A stretch of DNA of 64,000 bases from Phytophthora hibernalis (GCA_012656075.1 JAAKBF010000151.1:496001-560000); one strand, 5' to 3'. Shown: positions 30,507-42,509, counted from the first letter of the stretch. Translations and numbers: made by a program. Notes: generated from the letters alone by a model not told the origin.

Positions 30507-31438
30507 AGATGATCAGACCTGTAGACGAACGGAGTCCCGATGCAAGTTGAAGTGCTCGAACGAAGAGCTATTTATCAGTGGAGAGTGTCGTATTGCAATA
30601 TAATGCCATGCATGCAGTGCAGAGTTTTTAGCTTGCGCGTAGCTACCATCAATGTGCTTGTGTTTTGATATTTGCACCAAAGACTTTTCGGAGGGTGTTT
30701 GCTGTTTGTCAGAAAAGCAAAGATGTTTCTTGTAAAGGATGCTGCAGTACTGCAACCCGCAAACAGAGTTCGGTAGTAGTGAGCTCATTAGTAGTGTTAG
30801 TAGTGCTAATAGCAATACTACTACTAATGATAATGATAACGAAGTCAAGTGAAGCCGTTAGTAGAGCTAATCAAATTAGTAGTCGAAAAAGAGCGTTAGT
30901 AGTGCTATTAGTACTACTATCCTGATACCCATTGAAGGATCTTCAAAGGCCGCGCATGGTGGGTGATTTGATGCCTTCTCCTGCTTTCATTTCTCTTATC
31001 CCTAGCTTGCCTTCGTACTGCTTGTTCCTGGGAGGCCGTGCATCTCCGTGCAGCGTTTACAAGAGTCCAGTGCACCACTTGCAGTAACGAGCTGTGCACC
31101 TGAACGGACGTGGCTCTCTCGGAAAGGTTAAATTGAAAATGTAGTGTTTTTCTGCTGTACCTCCTTCACGTTAAAATTAAGACGACAAACGCGCAGGTTC
31201 TATAGCTGCAAGTGCGTCCACAGGGGCCATTTTTTCGAAATTTCCCGCTTTATAAGAACATCAGATATCAAATGACCGACGGTTCAAACAGCAAAGCGCG
31301 GTATTCACCAAGGGTTAATGAATTAACAGTCACTAAAAGGAGGATCCAGTTTTATGGCGACGGTGAAGGGTCGCTGTGGGTACTACTGTGAAGACTGATC
31401 TGGAGGAGTTAGTACCCTAACAAAGAGGCGTTTGAAAA
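30507..31438. other. Intergenic region with a TAG-rich tract
   Basis: About 930 bp without a supported gene. It holds the trinucleotide-rich tract at 30772-30921; the rest shows no motif. Confidence 0.5.
30772..30921. repeat. Imperfect TAG/CTA trinucleotide tract
   Basis: Many copies of GTTAGTAGTGCTA-like units (TAG on one strand, CTA on the other) interrupted by short unrelated stretches. It is a decayed microsatellite; the stop triplets exclude coding in that register. Confidence 0.7.
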
Positions 31439-31760
31439 ATGCATACTCAAGTTCAGCATGCGAAAAAGAAACAGGGAAACGTTCATTTCTGGAAAGTGGA
31501 GCAGTTTTGTAAGGAAATCGACGTGTACATCGGGTTTGCCGAATTTAGACAAGATAAATGTCCTTCGGTTGTAAAACTCGATCACACTTGGTTAGGGCGG
31601 GTCTGTTCAACCGCTTTTCAAGAACGAGTCTTTTCGGTAGCTACGAGCTCGCTGCGCTGATGGACCGACAATGAGTGAGTTCATCGCCAACTGGTACTGC
31701 GCCAAAATTGTCTTGAGCTCCAGGGCATGGAAGAAAGCAAGTAGCGTATCTGTTCCAAAT
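31439..31760 (+). pseudogene. hAT transposase C-terminal fragment
   Basis: The frame contains VVKLDHTWLGRVCSTAFQER and ERVFSVATSSLR, the C-terminal dimerisation signature of hAT transposases (ERxFS). A stop follows, and the typical next segment (MSEFIANWYCAKIVL) appears in another frame at 31671. Only the last part of the gene survives, and no terminal repeats were found. Confidence 0.5.
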
Positions 31761-31945
31761 CTCGTTAGTATTAGCATTAGCACTACTAATCCAAAATTGC
31801 CACTACTACCGAACCCTGCTCGCAAAGCGAGACTGTGCAAGTTCACCGTTTAAGATAAACTTTACTTTTAAATTCATCTTCTTTCACTTCATCATGGTTC
31901 AACCAACAACTACAAACACCCATACATGTACTTCTCATTGCCTCG

Positions 31946-33223
31946 TCAGAAGTTCTCCTGTTTACGAGTTGTTGGTGACAAATTCATCTGGAGTTCAGCG
32001 ATGCACGTCACGCACCCGCGCGTCTCGGCAACCTCTTCCCTGTTATGGTGGTTCCGGCCGTCAAAGTCATCTCTTTCAACGTAAGACACCTCGAAAGCAG
32101 ACATGTCGATGAACCCCGAACACGCGCTGCACACCGCTTCGCCGCAGAATCGGCAGTGGTGGCAACGCCGCATCGTGAGCGTCCCGAACGTCTTGAAACA
32201 CACGAAGCAGTGGTCGCTCTCCACCCACTCCATCTTGGTGAGTCTTTCGATCGTCACCCCGGGTTTCTCCGCCTCGGTCAAGTTCCCAAGACACACAGCC
32301 AGCCCTTGCAGCCACTTGACATATTTTTTCGCTAGTGAACTTCCGTGTCCTTGTGCTGCGCGGATCCGCGGACTAGCAGTTTTCGCTTTGAGAATGTGTT
32401 TGTTGGGCATGAGCGACAGAAAGAGGCTCACGCGCACACAACCTGGGTCGTTGGTAGTCTCGATCACGACGCCCGAGTTGCGGAGGTGCAGTCGCTCCGT
32501 CTTGGACGACTTGGGCAGCTCCGGGATGTCGGAGAAGTTCATACTGGAGAACGTGTGCACTCCGATGAGCGAGTGAGGAGCCATGACGTCGTGCACCGCT
32601 CGACGGCCGTGACGCAGACCGAGTCGCTCCACGGACTTGTCCGCATTGCGCTCGAAGATGTCCTGGTAGCATATCATGGTGAAGTCGTGGCACGCGTCCA
32701 CGCCGCCCAACTTGTTGAGCGACCGCAGCGTGAGCCAATTGGCCGCGTACGCGTCATCCTCCGTGTAGCTGCGCCAGTCTCCGCTGAGGCTGTCCGGGTC
32801 CTGCGCCGCCGCGGGTGGTGTAGTGCACGTCAACTTGTCCAGCGTCACGCCGTTCTCCACGAACTTGCCGAAGAGCTTCTTGGTCACCTCCTGGTACTCG
32901 AGAGTGTGCGACGTCTTGAGGAACGCCAGCAGCTCAGCCACGTCGGCGTCGAGTGTCGTGACTGCACGCACCATGTAAAACTCGGACGGGTGGCCGCCTC
33001 CACCTGCACCGAACGTGTCTACTGTGCTGATGCAGTGAGGCAGCGACTCGCCTGTAAGTTCGTACAGGCGGCAATTGCTATTGGTCTCACTCACGAACTT
33101 CCAGCAATCTGCACGCGTGGACGTGACCAGTAGAGCCATGTCAGTGGCGTCCTCACGCACCCGGCGCAGGATTCGAGCGGCGGGTGCGTGGCCTGTGATT
33201 TTGCACTGCGCAGTGCGACTCAT
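31946..33223 (-). CDS. START-FYVE protein, paralog 2 (425 aa, intact)
   Basis: The start at ATG 33223 (MSRTAQCKITGHAPAARILR) is preferred over an upstream start at 33364 because paralog 1 begins with the same MSRTA sequence. A START-like region (about 20-290; EFYMVRAVTTLDADVAELLA, WLTLRSLNKLGGVDACHDFT, LIGVHTFSSMNFSDIPELPK) is followed by a linker helix (KKYVKWLQGLAVCLGNL) and a FYVE-type finger (SDHCFVCFKTFGTLTMRRCH, HCRFCGEAVCSAC, GCVTC). It would link lipid transfer or sensing to endosomal membranes. It lacks the long Ser-rich tail and DMIPL end of its neighbours. It is transcribed opposite to them. This is the only unbroken copy of the three. Confidence 0.85.
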   Translation of the reverse strand: MSRTAQCKITGHAPAARILRRVREDATDMALLVTSTRADCWKFVSETNSNCRLYELTGESLPHCISTVDTFGAGGGGHPSEFYMVRAVTTLDADVAELLAFLKTSHTLEYQEVTKKLFGKFVENGVTLDKLTCTTPPAAAQDPDSLSGDWRSYTEDDAYAANWLTLRSLNKLGGVDACHDFTMICYQDIFERNADKSVERLGLRHGRRAVHDVMAPHSLIGVHTFSSMNFSDIPELPKSSKTERLHLRNSGVVIETTNDPGCVRVSLFLSLMPNKHILKAKTASPRIRAAQGHGSSLAKKYVKWLQGLAVCLGNLTEAEKPGVTIERLTKMEWVESDHCFVCFKTFGTLTMRRCHHCRFCGEAVCSACSGFIDMSAFEVSYVERDDFDGRNHHNREEVAETRGCVTCIAELQMNLSPTTRKQENF

Positions 33224-34624
33224 GGCGGTAAGTCTGCAATATGCGCAATGGAGACTGTAGCAATGGCGACTTTGGTGAGGTGCATGTCGAAGTGCAACGA
33301 GATGGGCAACTTCAGCCCGCGGATGACGCGCAAGATCGACCAATGAACACCGAGTATGGCACATTGAAGTGCGTCAGCCTTGGGCTCTCTTTTGGTGGAG
33401 CATTTTACTAACTTGGGGCTTTATGGAGCCGTTCACGTGATTGCAGGAACGCTGAACGCTGGACTGAGAGGAGCGAGCTGCGGCCTCAATGTGCCAAAGT
33501 TTAGCAGCCGGATCCTGTAGTGCAAACAGACAAGGAAGCCACCTGGTCAGAAATCATTCCTTCGGTAGACGGCGTCGCGTTAAACCAGTAAGCTTACTGT
33601 AAAGGTTTGCAGTCAGTAGAACCACTTTGAGTCAAAGTTTGACCGAGCAGCGACATCGACAAGTGCCGGCGACCGTATCTGAAGGTCACGACACTGTGGC
33701 TTGGTGCGAATCGCATGGTGTCGTTGTAGAGCCTCTAGCTCTTTTGCTGATGCGCTGCACGTCAGGTTCAGTGCTCATAAGATGCTTCAAAAGTGGTAGG
33801 CTTGGGAAACACTGAAAGCGTCTTTGCTCGACTTGCACGTAGTCATCAACAATTCGAGCTTACAACGAAATCAAGCCGGTGATGTCGACTAAGCAAAACT
33901 CAAAAATACAATGGCGGCAAGGTTCGTTTTGCACCAGGTTGTTCTTGACACTACCTGTACAAGGTTTGTTCTCAATTCTGGTGCATTATCAGCACTGAAG
34001 GGAACGCACCACCGCCAAGAAGCTGTGGATCGTCATCCTAGGAACATTATCGGTGGAAAACATCAAGTACTGTTAGCAGCTTAGCCGCTGCTTGAAGACT
34101 ACCAATGTCTAAGTCAGAATCCCGTAGCCACATATCCTCCTCGAAAAGAAATTGCTTATGTGAGTCATCCTTATCAGTTTGTTTTCGGCTAACATCAACG
34201 CTCGCAACCTCTGTACATATCCATGCCCTTGTATTCGAGGCTGCCATCACCTCAGCCAAGGTTTGCTTTGCCTAGATTTCGCCTAGCGAAATGAAGTCAA
34301 AGCCAGTCCAAAAGTTTGGATATTTTTTACGAGTCTCAAGGTCGTCTTCATTGAAGACTCTTCAATGAAGGCTCCATGGTCCACCGCGCTCGAATCGATA
34401 TGGCTTCTTTTCCACTGACCTCACCTGCGGCTGTCCACAACCATTTCGCCGTGGCAACAGCCCCGTCGCCTCATTTGAAGCGAGAAGGCTACAGTGGAGA
34501 CTCTGGAGATGAGACCGTGCAAGTCTCTGGCGATCGCGCCGTCTCCCACCGCTCCCCTCATCTCTTCGTCGTCGTCCAACTCGTTGCAAGTCATTCGCGA
34601 ACTCGACCACTAGGAGACTTTGCA
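33224..34624. other. Divergent intergenic region between START-FYVE paralogs 2 and 3
   Basis: 1.4 kb. A 70-codon minus frame at 34259-34047 (MWLRDSDLDIGSLQ) has no recognised motif. The region must hold the promoters of both flanking genes; no clear initiator motif was found. Confidence 0.4.
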
Positions 34625-37014
34625 ATGAGTTCGGACCCGTCAAGCAATCAGGCAGCGACTCCATCGGCTCGAATCCTCGAGCGCGTTCGAGAGGATGCCA
34701 CCGACTTGGCACTGCTGGCCACAGTCACCACCCACGACTGGAAGCTGCTGAGCGACAAGAACGGCACTCAACTGTACGAGATGACGGGCGAGTCGCTTTC
34801 ACGTCAAGTGAGCACGGTGCAAACTTTCGGCAAAGGAGGTGGTGGCAATCCGTCCGAGTTCTACCTCGTACGAGCAGCCACGACCATCCGAGCCGATGTC
34901 AACTCTATGCTAGATGCACTTCGCACCAACTCGTCCGAGGACTTTCGTGCGGTCATGAAGAAGATTTTCACCAAACAATTCGAGAGCGGTGCAGTCGTGG
35001 ACTCACTCAGTTGCACGACCCCACCCCCGTACGCACGGAAGCCTGGTAGTACAGGAGGATGGCAGATTTTCAGTGAAGATGACGGCTACAGTGCCAATTG
35101 GGTCACTTTGAGAGCCTTCACCAAGTTAGGCGGTCTGGACGGCCAACGAGACTTCACCATGGTCTGCTACCAGGACGTCTTCGAACGCGCCTACATCAGT
35201 GACAAACTGCACCGCATGGGACGTCGAAACGCACGCGACCCACACCGACCACAACCCGTGACAGGGTCCAGACTCATCGGGGTGCACACGTTTTCAAGCA
35301 TGAACTTCAAGGACATCCCGGAGCTGCCAAAGTCTTCCAAGACCGACCGACTGCACTTCCGGAACTCGGGTGTCGTCGTTGAACAGTTGGTGGAAGAGGA
35401 CTCTCAAGGACCGAGAGTACGCGTGAGTTTGATGCTGTCGCTCATGCCCGCAAAGCTTGTGTTGAAGGAGGTTTCGCAGAGTCCGCGGATGCGCGTGGCG
35501 CTGGCTGCGGGTCTTGAAGTGGCCAAGAAATACCGCAAGTGGCTGCAGACGCTCGCGTTGGGGGTGAGAAGCGGCCAAACCTGCTGTCACCCTGCAGCAC
35601 TTGAGCAAGATGACGTGGACTGACAGTGACAACTGCTTCCTGTGTCTCAAGACGTTCCGCACATACCGGAGACGACACCACTGTCGATTCTGCGGCGAAG
35701 CAGTTTGTGGCTCGTGCTCGAGCTTCGTGAACATGGGATCCTTCGATGTCAACTACGAAGGAAGCGTGAGTAGCTCGGACAGTATCATGGTCAGGCACCA
35801 CAAACTAGACCTGCGCATGACCAGCGACGACAGCGGAAGAAGTGGAAACAATTCAAAGGACAGCACGGAGGAGTTCATGGAGACTCGAGGGTGTAACACG
35901 TGCGTATCCGAGCTACGGATGAATCTGACGGTGCTAGGTCATGCTCAACAGGGCCCCATTCTCCACAGTAGCAGCAGCAGTGGAAGTCTCTCGCAGCTTG
36001 ATAATGCTCGTCTCCAGAAGCGGAGCGTCAACAACAGCGAGGATACACGAACCTCGGGTCAAAGCAGCAGCCATGGGCCACCGCCACCATATCCTGGCCG
36101 TGACAGTGACTTTGATCAAGTGATGCCCATGCGCGCTGGAGACCATCAACACTACCAGCAGTACGCCGGCCAGAAGATGAGTTTCTCCACTATCAGCAGC
36201 AGCTCGTTCTCAGGTCTTTCTCCGGATGATCGTGATCATCTCGCGGTGTACTCTTCTACCAACTCTGCGGAGTTCATGGGTAAGGCGGCACCTACCTCGA
36301 CATCGATCAGCTCGAACCCCACGCCCAGCAGCTTCACGGCATCGGACGGATCACTAAGTGCCTTCTTGGCTCGCGACCCAGACATTATATCGCTTAACGG
36401 ATTGGCGTTGTCCCCGGAGGCTCAGTGGTGCCGATCATGGATGACGATGAGCACAGGGATCTCGTTTGTAAACGCAAAAACCGGTCATCGTACACCGACC
36501 ACCGCGCGAGTTACGCCACCACTACTGCTACTAATGAGGGAAGCAACCACAGTCAGTTCAACTACTCGAACATGACTCCACAGGAGGTGCAAGCTGCTGA
36601 ACGACTCATCCGCGAGACCAACGCGCGAGGAACCTGCGTGCGAGTGGCCGACCACCACGAAATGCTCATCGCCACCAACCGCAGTATCAACCAGATTACG
36701 AGCACAGCCCGGTGGAATTGGCCAACAAGAAAGTCTACCACATGCCCCGGGCAGCACAAGGAAGAGTGACTCCGTCGGACTCTCTGAAGTCGTCGGACTC
36801 TCTGAAGTCGTCGGACTCTCTGAAGTCGTCGGACTCTCTGAAGTCGTCGTACTCGTCAAGCAGCACGCACAGCGACCTCATTCAATTGAACGCACCAACC
36901 AAGGCTCCGGTGGCGCCGACTAAGATAGACTTTGTTGTCTTTGATAATCGTCGGCAGACAGTGGCGCTCAACCGCGCTGATAGCACCAAGGATATGATCC
37001 CACTCGAGTTCTGA
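34625..37014 (+). CDS. START-FYVE protein, paralog 3 (reading frame broken)
   Basis: The start at ATG 34625 (MSSDPSSNQAATPSARILER) aligns with its paralogs; the frame is open further upstream, but that part has no counterpart. START-like region: EFYLVRAATTIRADVNSMLD, WVTLRAFTKLGGLDGQRDFT, LIGVHTFSSMNFKDIPELPK. After an indel at about 35570 the frame continues with LSKMTWTDSDNCFLCLKTF and the FYVE finger RRHHCRFCGEAVCGSCS, closing with GCNTC. A Ser-rich tail follows with two more breaks: a missing C in the run at about 36414, and one between about 36650 and 36700. It ends FVVFDNRRQTVALNR...DMIPLEF, matching the end of paralog 1. Conservation across the breaks argues that the protein was functional until recently, or that the breaks are consensus errors. 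Confidence 0.7.
36775..36846 (+). repeat. Four 18-bp tandem repeats in START-FYVE paralog 3
   Basis: Four identical copies of TCGGACTCTCTGAAGTCG encode four SDSLKS units in the Ser-rich tail. The perfect identity indicates recent expansion by slippage; the 18-bp unit keeps the frame. Confidence 0.9.
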
Positions 37015-37230
37015 AGCAGGAATGAGAGCCCTAGGCAAATGTAACTTCGTTAGTTTATGAGTTCATGGAGATAACGGAGATGCAGAAGAAGTAGACAAAT
37101 GGACCGCACGGAAAGAACGTGTGAATCGCAAATGACGTAGTAAAACTATGGGGTTGTAGTAGTATGTATAGCAAATATTTATCAAAAGTAAGAGAGCGCA
37201 ACGTAGTGCAGCATATGTACATGAACACCT

Positions 37231-38848
37231 TCAATTAGTTCTCAGACTCGTCATCTTGGTTGCTGGGATTTTCTCTGTGGTATCAGTCGCCTTCTCTGGT
37301 GGTCGAATCTCGTCCGCTTGATGTTTTCCAGCAGCCTCGGTTTCGTCACTCTTGCCAGCCATTTCCTCAGTCTCTTGGCCAGATTCCTTCTGCTGTTGCA
37401 GTTGATGTTGTTCGGTATGGTTTTGATGCGCGTCTTGTGTATCCTCCTCTAACTGTTCTCGCTTTTCCTGCAATCGACGCTGCTTCTTCACCCTCAGTTC
37501 ACGCAGGAACGTCTCGAATGCTTCAACGTCAGGGAAGCTCTGACCGGCAAACACTGAATTCGGGTGCGAGAACTCCTCGCCGCCAACGAAAAATGTGTAG
37601 CCTGACTTCACCTCCTGCTTCTGCTCGGCGCCGTCCTGTTCGTATACGTCTTCTTCACTCGCAGAGTCCGAATCGTAATCGTCACTGTCAGGTTCTCCAA
37701 TATCTGCGATTTGCACGGCGAGGCCCTCGGTGCTCAAAGCAATCGTGCGATGAAGCATATGCCGGTCGCAAGCAATGAAGAGTACATTGCAGACACTGTC
37801 AGCAGGCAAGTGGTTCACATCCACAGTAAACCAGCCTTTCACAACAGAACTTGCGCTTTGATCATCGTGGCCAGAAGACTCTTTTGGTGTATGTGGCTCT
37901 TGAAGCTCCAGCGGCTGCTGCGGTTGAGCGTTTTCATCCCTCAACCTCGTAATGGACGAGTCGTAGTGCGGTTCTTCACTTCTCGCATCTCCAAGTTCTC
38001 GCCAGATGAGCTGGAAGTACCCATTCGCAAATGGTTCGGACCGAGGCACGCGATAATTCACACGTAGCGGCACTTCACGTTCATGTACGTTCCCCATGTT
38101 GCAAGCTTCGTCGATCGATAGATGCTCGCGGCTAGGCTCAAATATCACATAAAAATCATCAGCTGCACCAGCCTCTTCGTCTTGGTTGCTCAGAGCACTC
38201 GTCACTTCAGATTTGGATTCTCCCATCAGACTGCGAACCTGTTGATCTTGCAGCGTCGCCTTGCGCTCTCGCAGCCGCTGGAGAGCGAGACATCGACGAG
38301 AGCGCCGTACCGGGCTTCATCTTGTCATTTTCTTCTCGCAGTTTGTCCGTTATCTCTTCTGCACTCATGAGCAGCTCCGGGGGCACCAAGTCAATCGGGA
38401 ACAGCCCGAAGCTGTCACGGATCTGGATATCGAACTGCACCGGATAGTGGTGCAGTACAAAGGCCACAAAGGCCAAATTGCCCGTCGCACAGGCGCGATG
38501 ACAAGCCGGCCACCCCGCTGCGTTACTCGTTGCCCTGGTATCGTTCCCGTCTTCATCGTTCTCGCTGGAATCTTGACTCGAAGCTGTCGAGCTCCACACT
38601 TCCGGCCGCGCTTGCAACAAAAGCTCTAAAGCGATCTGCAACTGTTGCAAATGCTGCCCAGACTCGAGTTCCGAGGCCACCACTGTGTGCACAGCCTCCT
38701 CCAGCTCGAGATTCCACGTCGAGTCTTTCGTGGCGGCACTTGAGTCCCCATTGGCGTCGACCTCGTGATCGTGCAAAATCACTTTGAGCTGCTGAATGTC
38801 TCCATCCAAGACGCAGTCCACCAAGCCCGTCGATGTTGCAGCACCCAT
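37231..38848 (-). CDS. Ankyrin-type protein with possible N-myristoylation site (one frame break)
   Basis: ATG 38848 starts MGAATSTGLVDCVLDGDIQQ; Gly2 with Ser6 fits an N-myristoylation signal. Ankyrin-like helices follow (WPACHRACATGNLAFVAFVL, then DSFGLFPIDLVPPELLM). At about 38283 the frame must change by one base to continue smoothly through LQRLRERKATLQDQQVRSLM into the second frame (MGESKSEVTSALSNQDEEAG). That part has two beta-rich segments (DFYVIFEPSREHLSI; GWFTVDVNHLPADSVCNVLF), an acidic patch, a coiled-coil stretch and a low-complexity tail ending at 37231. I treat it as one gene of about 540 residues. Two separate genes are the alternative. The second half is of unknown family. 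Confidence 0.6.
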
Positions 38849-39031
38849 GAGAGTTCAAGCTTCCTAAGTGTCTTGAACGATGTCGAGAAGTGAAATGCCA
38901 CGTAAGACTCGCTGTGCGCACGAAACGACGCGGATCTTTTCCCTAGAAAGATACGTTCTCGAACATGGATACACTCGGGATGGCTACATGCCATTGCCCA
39001 TGCTCATTGCTCTATGGTACGGCTTAAAAGC

Positions 39032-41265
39032 TTACTTCACCTCGGTGGAGCGCCTAGCGATGGCTTTGCGTCTACGTTGCTTCTTGGTGAGTCCATCGTG
39101 GGGCTGGCGCATAGCGTATTGGTACAGCAGCAAGAGAGTCGCGGATCGGATACCTGCGATTCGACTGGCGGCGTGAATTGTGGCAGGCTGTGCGCGCTGC
39201 AGCTTCTCGCGTTCTTCGTTCGAGATCATGGGCAGCTCCGAGTAGTCCACCCACTCCGGGATCTGCACGTGCTGCTTGTCGCGAAAGACACGGATTTCCT
39301 GGTGCTGGGCACGCAGCTGCGTCGCGTACAGGCACTCGGTCTTCATGAGCTCCTTGATATCGTCGGGCAGCGCGTGTGCGTGCTCGTAGTCGGCATCACG
39401 CCAGATGCGCTCTATGTCCTCCGGTGCCACCGTCGAGAACGCCAGAATCTCCGCGGCACTGCGCTTCACACCGTCCAGGCCAACCTTGACGCCGTAGCGG
39501 TTCCACTCGTGCGGGTCGCGCACGAACTCGCCCAAAGCCTTGCGAGCGTACTCCATGGCCGTCTCTTTTCGCTGGAGCTTTTCCATTCGCTCACTGGGGA
39601 TACCAGCACCATGCTCAAACGCCTTGCGCGTGAGTCGCATGTCAGCGTTATCTGCACGAAGCAGCAGACGGAACTCCGACCGAGAGGTGAACATACGGTA
39701 CGGCTCTGTCGTTCCCAACGAGATGAGATCGTCAATAAGCACGCCTGTGAAAGCATCAGCACGGTCAAGCACGAGCGGCTCTCGATCCATCGCATTTAAA
39801 CCGGCGTTCATGCCGGCCACAATACCCTGCGCGGCGGCTTCTTCGTACCCCGTGGTGCCGTTAATCTGACCTGCCAAATACAGTCCCGGCAACTTCTTTG
39901 TCTCAAGCGTAGGGTGCAGCGATCGCGGATCAACGTAGTCGTACTCGACTGAGTATCCAGCGCGCACGAGCTCCACTTTTTCGAGCCCCTTGATGGTGCG
40001 CAGTAGCTCCAGCTGCAGCTTTTCGGGCAGCGCTGTACTGATACCATTCGGGTACACGATGTGTGTGTTCAAGCCCTCAGGCTCGAGCCAAAGTTGATGT
40101 CTTGAGCGGTCAGCAAAACGAACGACCTTGGCATCAATCGACGGGCAATAGCGGGGCCCAACACCTTCGCCATCCCTCCCACCATCGTACTGCGGCAGCA
40201 TGTGCAAATTGTCACGCACAATTCGGTGGCTTTCTTCGTTGGTGTACGTTGCGTGGCAAACCACCTGCTTGTCCGCCAGCGGCACAGCCTTGCGCTCGTT
40301 CAGAAACGAGAACGGTCTGGGCGGGTCATCACTGGGCTGAATCTCAAGTCCCGTGTAGTCGATTGTGCGTGCGTCAAGTCGAGGTGGGGTTCCTGTTTTC
40401 AGTCGACCGAGCGGGAACTGGCAGCGTTCCAGCGTCTGGGCGAGGCCCACCGCCGGTGGCTCAAGTCCGTCCGTGTCCCGCATGTGGCGTCCAGCCGGAA
40501 TGCGAATGTCGGGTCCCTGATAAATTATTCCACGAAGAAATGTACCAGTAGTGATAACCACTTGAGACGCCTGAATTTCTCGACCAGAGGACGTCACCAC
40601 TCCCTTCACCCGCTCTTCACTCTGATTAACCTTCTCCAGCATCAGGTCTTCCACTCCGTCCTCCACCAGCCAGAGGTTTGGCAGCTCTTCAAGGGCCTTC
40701 TGCATGCCCTGCTGGTACAAATCCCTGTCCATTTGAGCTCGTGGTCCTCTCACCGCCGGTCCTTTGGCCGAATTGAGCATCCGGAACTGGATGCCCGCAG
40801 AGTCCGCCAATTGGCCCATGAGACCGCCTAGAGCGTCAACTTCACGCACTAAAGTGCCTTTGCCCACACCACCAATAGATGGCTTCAAAAATACAACAAC
40901 AAAATGTTACTATTGCTACAAAACATTTGGGTCATTTGACAACCATCAAAGGGCAATTGATCCTCGTACGTTGCAAGACATTTCGCCAATTGTCGCCAAT
41001 TTCTGCGTCACCAACGCAGTTTTAGCACCTGGAATTGGATTGCAAATTACAAATTGCGAAATGGTCCAGAGGTTAGTAGACGTTGACACAATTGCGATTT
41101 AGTCCTCGTACCAGTTCTGGAGGCGGCAGCAGCAGCTTCACAGCCTGCGTGGCCGCCACCGACCACGACCACATCGAAGTGCGGAGGGACGACGGCGCTG
41201 CTGAGCGCTCGTAGTGCGGCGCGATGCACGTGGGGCGCGACGTGAGGCCGACGACGCGTTAACAT
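39032..41265 (-). CDS. MTO1: MTO1/GidA (MnmG) mitochondrial tRNA uridine-modifying enzyme
   Basis: Three exons: 41265-41112, 41028-40970 and 40882-39032, joined by GT-AG introns of 83 and 87 nt, giving 687 residues. The N-terminus is Arg-rich (MLTRRRPHVAPHVHRAALRA), a likely mitochondrial targeting peptide. The FAD-binding Gly motif follows (VVVVGGGHAGCEAAAAAS), then TIGEMSCN/PSIGGVGKG across the second splice site, the signatures PAVRGPRAQMDRDLY and GTFLRGIIYQG, and GQINGTTGYEEAAAQG. MTO1/GidA with MSS1/MnmE makes the 5-taurinomethyl or carboxymethylaminomethyl group on wobble uridine-34 of tRNA. Length and motif order match the family. The start uses ATG 41265; the TTG at 41277 is ignored. 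Confidence 0.92.
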
Positions 41266-41585
41266 GAGTGGATGCAAAATGGTCTAATTGAAAATGTGTG
41301 CAAATTTTGGTCAAGAAAGGTCATGACTATAAAGTTTTATTGAATCGAAGCTTAAAAGTGTGCAGTGCAGAGATTTGTATGCCGCAAGTTGAAGTTGTAC
41401 CGGCGATCAAATGTTGCCACAAGGACCGACTCATTGCCTCATGTACAGGGGCAATTGAGCTTTGTCACTGGATAATGGTCCGATGTAGATGTAGAAACGT
41501 ACGCTGACTACTTTTTCCTGCTCAGTGGGTACATCACTGAAAATCATTCATTCAACGTTCGGTCCGGTCGAGCAGCAAGACTCAA
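41266..41585. other. Intergenic region between MTO1 and the small membrane protein
   Basis: 320 bp of moderately AT-rich sequence between divergent genes; presumably holds both promoters. No motif recognised. Confidence 0.4.
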
Positions 41586-41846
41586 ATGGTGATTGTAATT
41601 GGCGTTGCAGCTCCGTTCGTGGCCTTCCTCGTCTTCACGTTCATCAAGATGTACCTGGACGACCGAGAGCGGAGACAACGCGATGCGGCAGGTGGTGGTC
41701 CTTACAGCAGCAGCAGCGACAACGAGAACGGGTATATCGGCCTCGGCGCTTTTCGTGACAGCAAAGGCAATGACGCCGGCGGGCTTGAGTTCCTCAGAGA
41801 AAGAATCGACAAAGGCGGCATCAACAGCGCTTCCCCAACAGCGTGA
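41586..41846 (+). CDS. Small single-pass membrane protein (86 aa)
   Basis: ATG 41586 opens a frame with one N-terminal membrane helix (VIVIGVAAPFVAFLVFTFI), followed by a basic stretch (DDRERRQRD) and a Ser/Asn/Gly-rich tail. The basic residues after the helix suggest a type III (N-out) orientation. The antisense frame is open too, but lacks such an organised pattern. No family recognised. Confidence 0.45.
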   Translation: MVIVIGVAAPFVAFLVFTFIKMYLDDRERRQRDAAGGGPYSSSSDNENGYIGLGAFRDSKGNDAGGLEFLRERIDKGGINSASPTA

Positions 41847-41985
41847 ACCGAGACTCAAGAGATACACCATAGACAGAGAGCTGTAAGAAGCAAATGACGT
41901 GGAAATACAAGCTGAAAAGTCTATTTGGTGTCTGGCTTGAGAAGCTCAGGGTGTGCTTGGGCAAGGTCTCTTTTGGCTCAAAGTC

Positions 41986-42285
41986 TCAGCATCTTGAGTA
42001 TCCGATGGAGCGTCTGCCAGTCTCCGATGCGATCTCCACGGCCACCGCCACCATCACTGCCACTGCCAGGACCAACCCGACCGTCGTCTCGATGCCGCCG
42101 CTCCACAAGACAGTGTCGGTCTCGTGGTCGTCCAAATCGTTGGTCTCTTCGTCGTCTCGATGGATGTCGTGCCATCGGATGCTGCTGATAGAGTCCACTG
42201 GTCTCCAGCCGCTGATCCAGCAGTAGGCCGTCACCGCCACGTTCATGCTCAAGCCCAGCGCGAGCTCCACGCCCCAGCCCTCCAT
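41986..42285 (-). CDS. Small two-helix membrane protein, paralog A (99 aa)
   Basis: ATG 42285 (MEGWGVELALGLSMNVAVTA) opens a frame with a first hydrophobic helix (LALGLSMNVAVTAYCWI), a polar acidic loop, and a second helix (TTVGLVLAVAVMVAVAVEIA). The organisation and sequence resemble the neighbour at 42510-42818 (W-x4-ELALGLxMNxAV against W-x2-EITLGLGVNAAV; VLAVAVMVAVAxEIA against VVAVAVMAAVASEVA). Function unknown. Confidence 0.5.
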   Translation of the reverse strand: MEGWGVELALGLSMNVAVTAYCWISGWRPVDSISSIRWHDIHRDDEETNDLDDHETDTVLWSGGIETTVGLVLAVAVMVAVAVEIASETGRRSIGYSRC

Positions 42286-42509
42286 CGAGTCGAGGTTATC
42301 ACTATCTGCGCACGTTCGCGAATAGCAACAACTTCCGAGCGAAACCGCTCCAAACGGCGGTTGGGTGCATGATACAACTGCCATCGTCGTGCAAATGAAC
42401 AGGGACCAAATGCTGAATTAAACGGTCTCACGTGGTAATGAGCTCTTCGTGTTCATTTGATTAACGTTAGGCTTTGATTGCGGTGTACATAGTGTTTCTC
42501 GAGTGCTGC

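Noticed and set aside
32345..33133. 262-codon plus-strand frame opposite START-FYVE paralog 2
   Set aside because: Antisense shadow; the minus strand holds the conserved START and FYVE motifs.
39014..40831. Plus-strand frames of 200-260 codons within MTO1
   Set aside because: Shadows of the conserved minus-strand MTO1 coding sequence.
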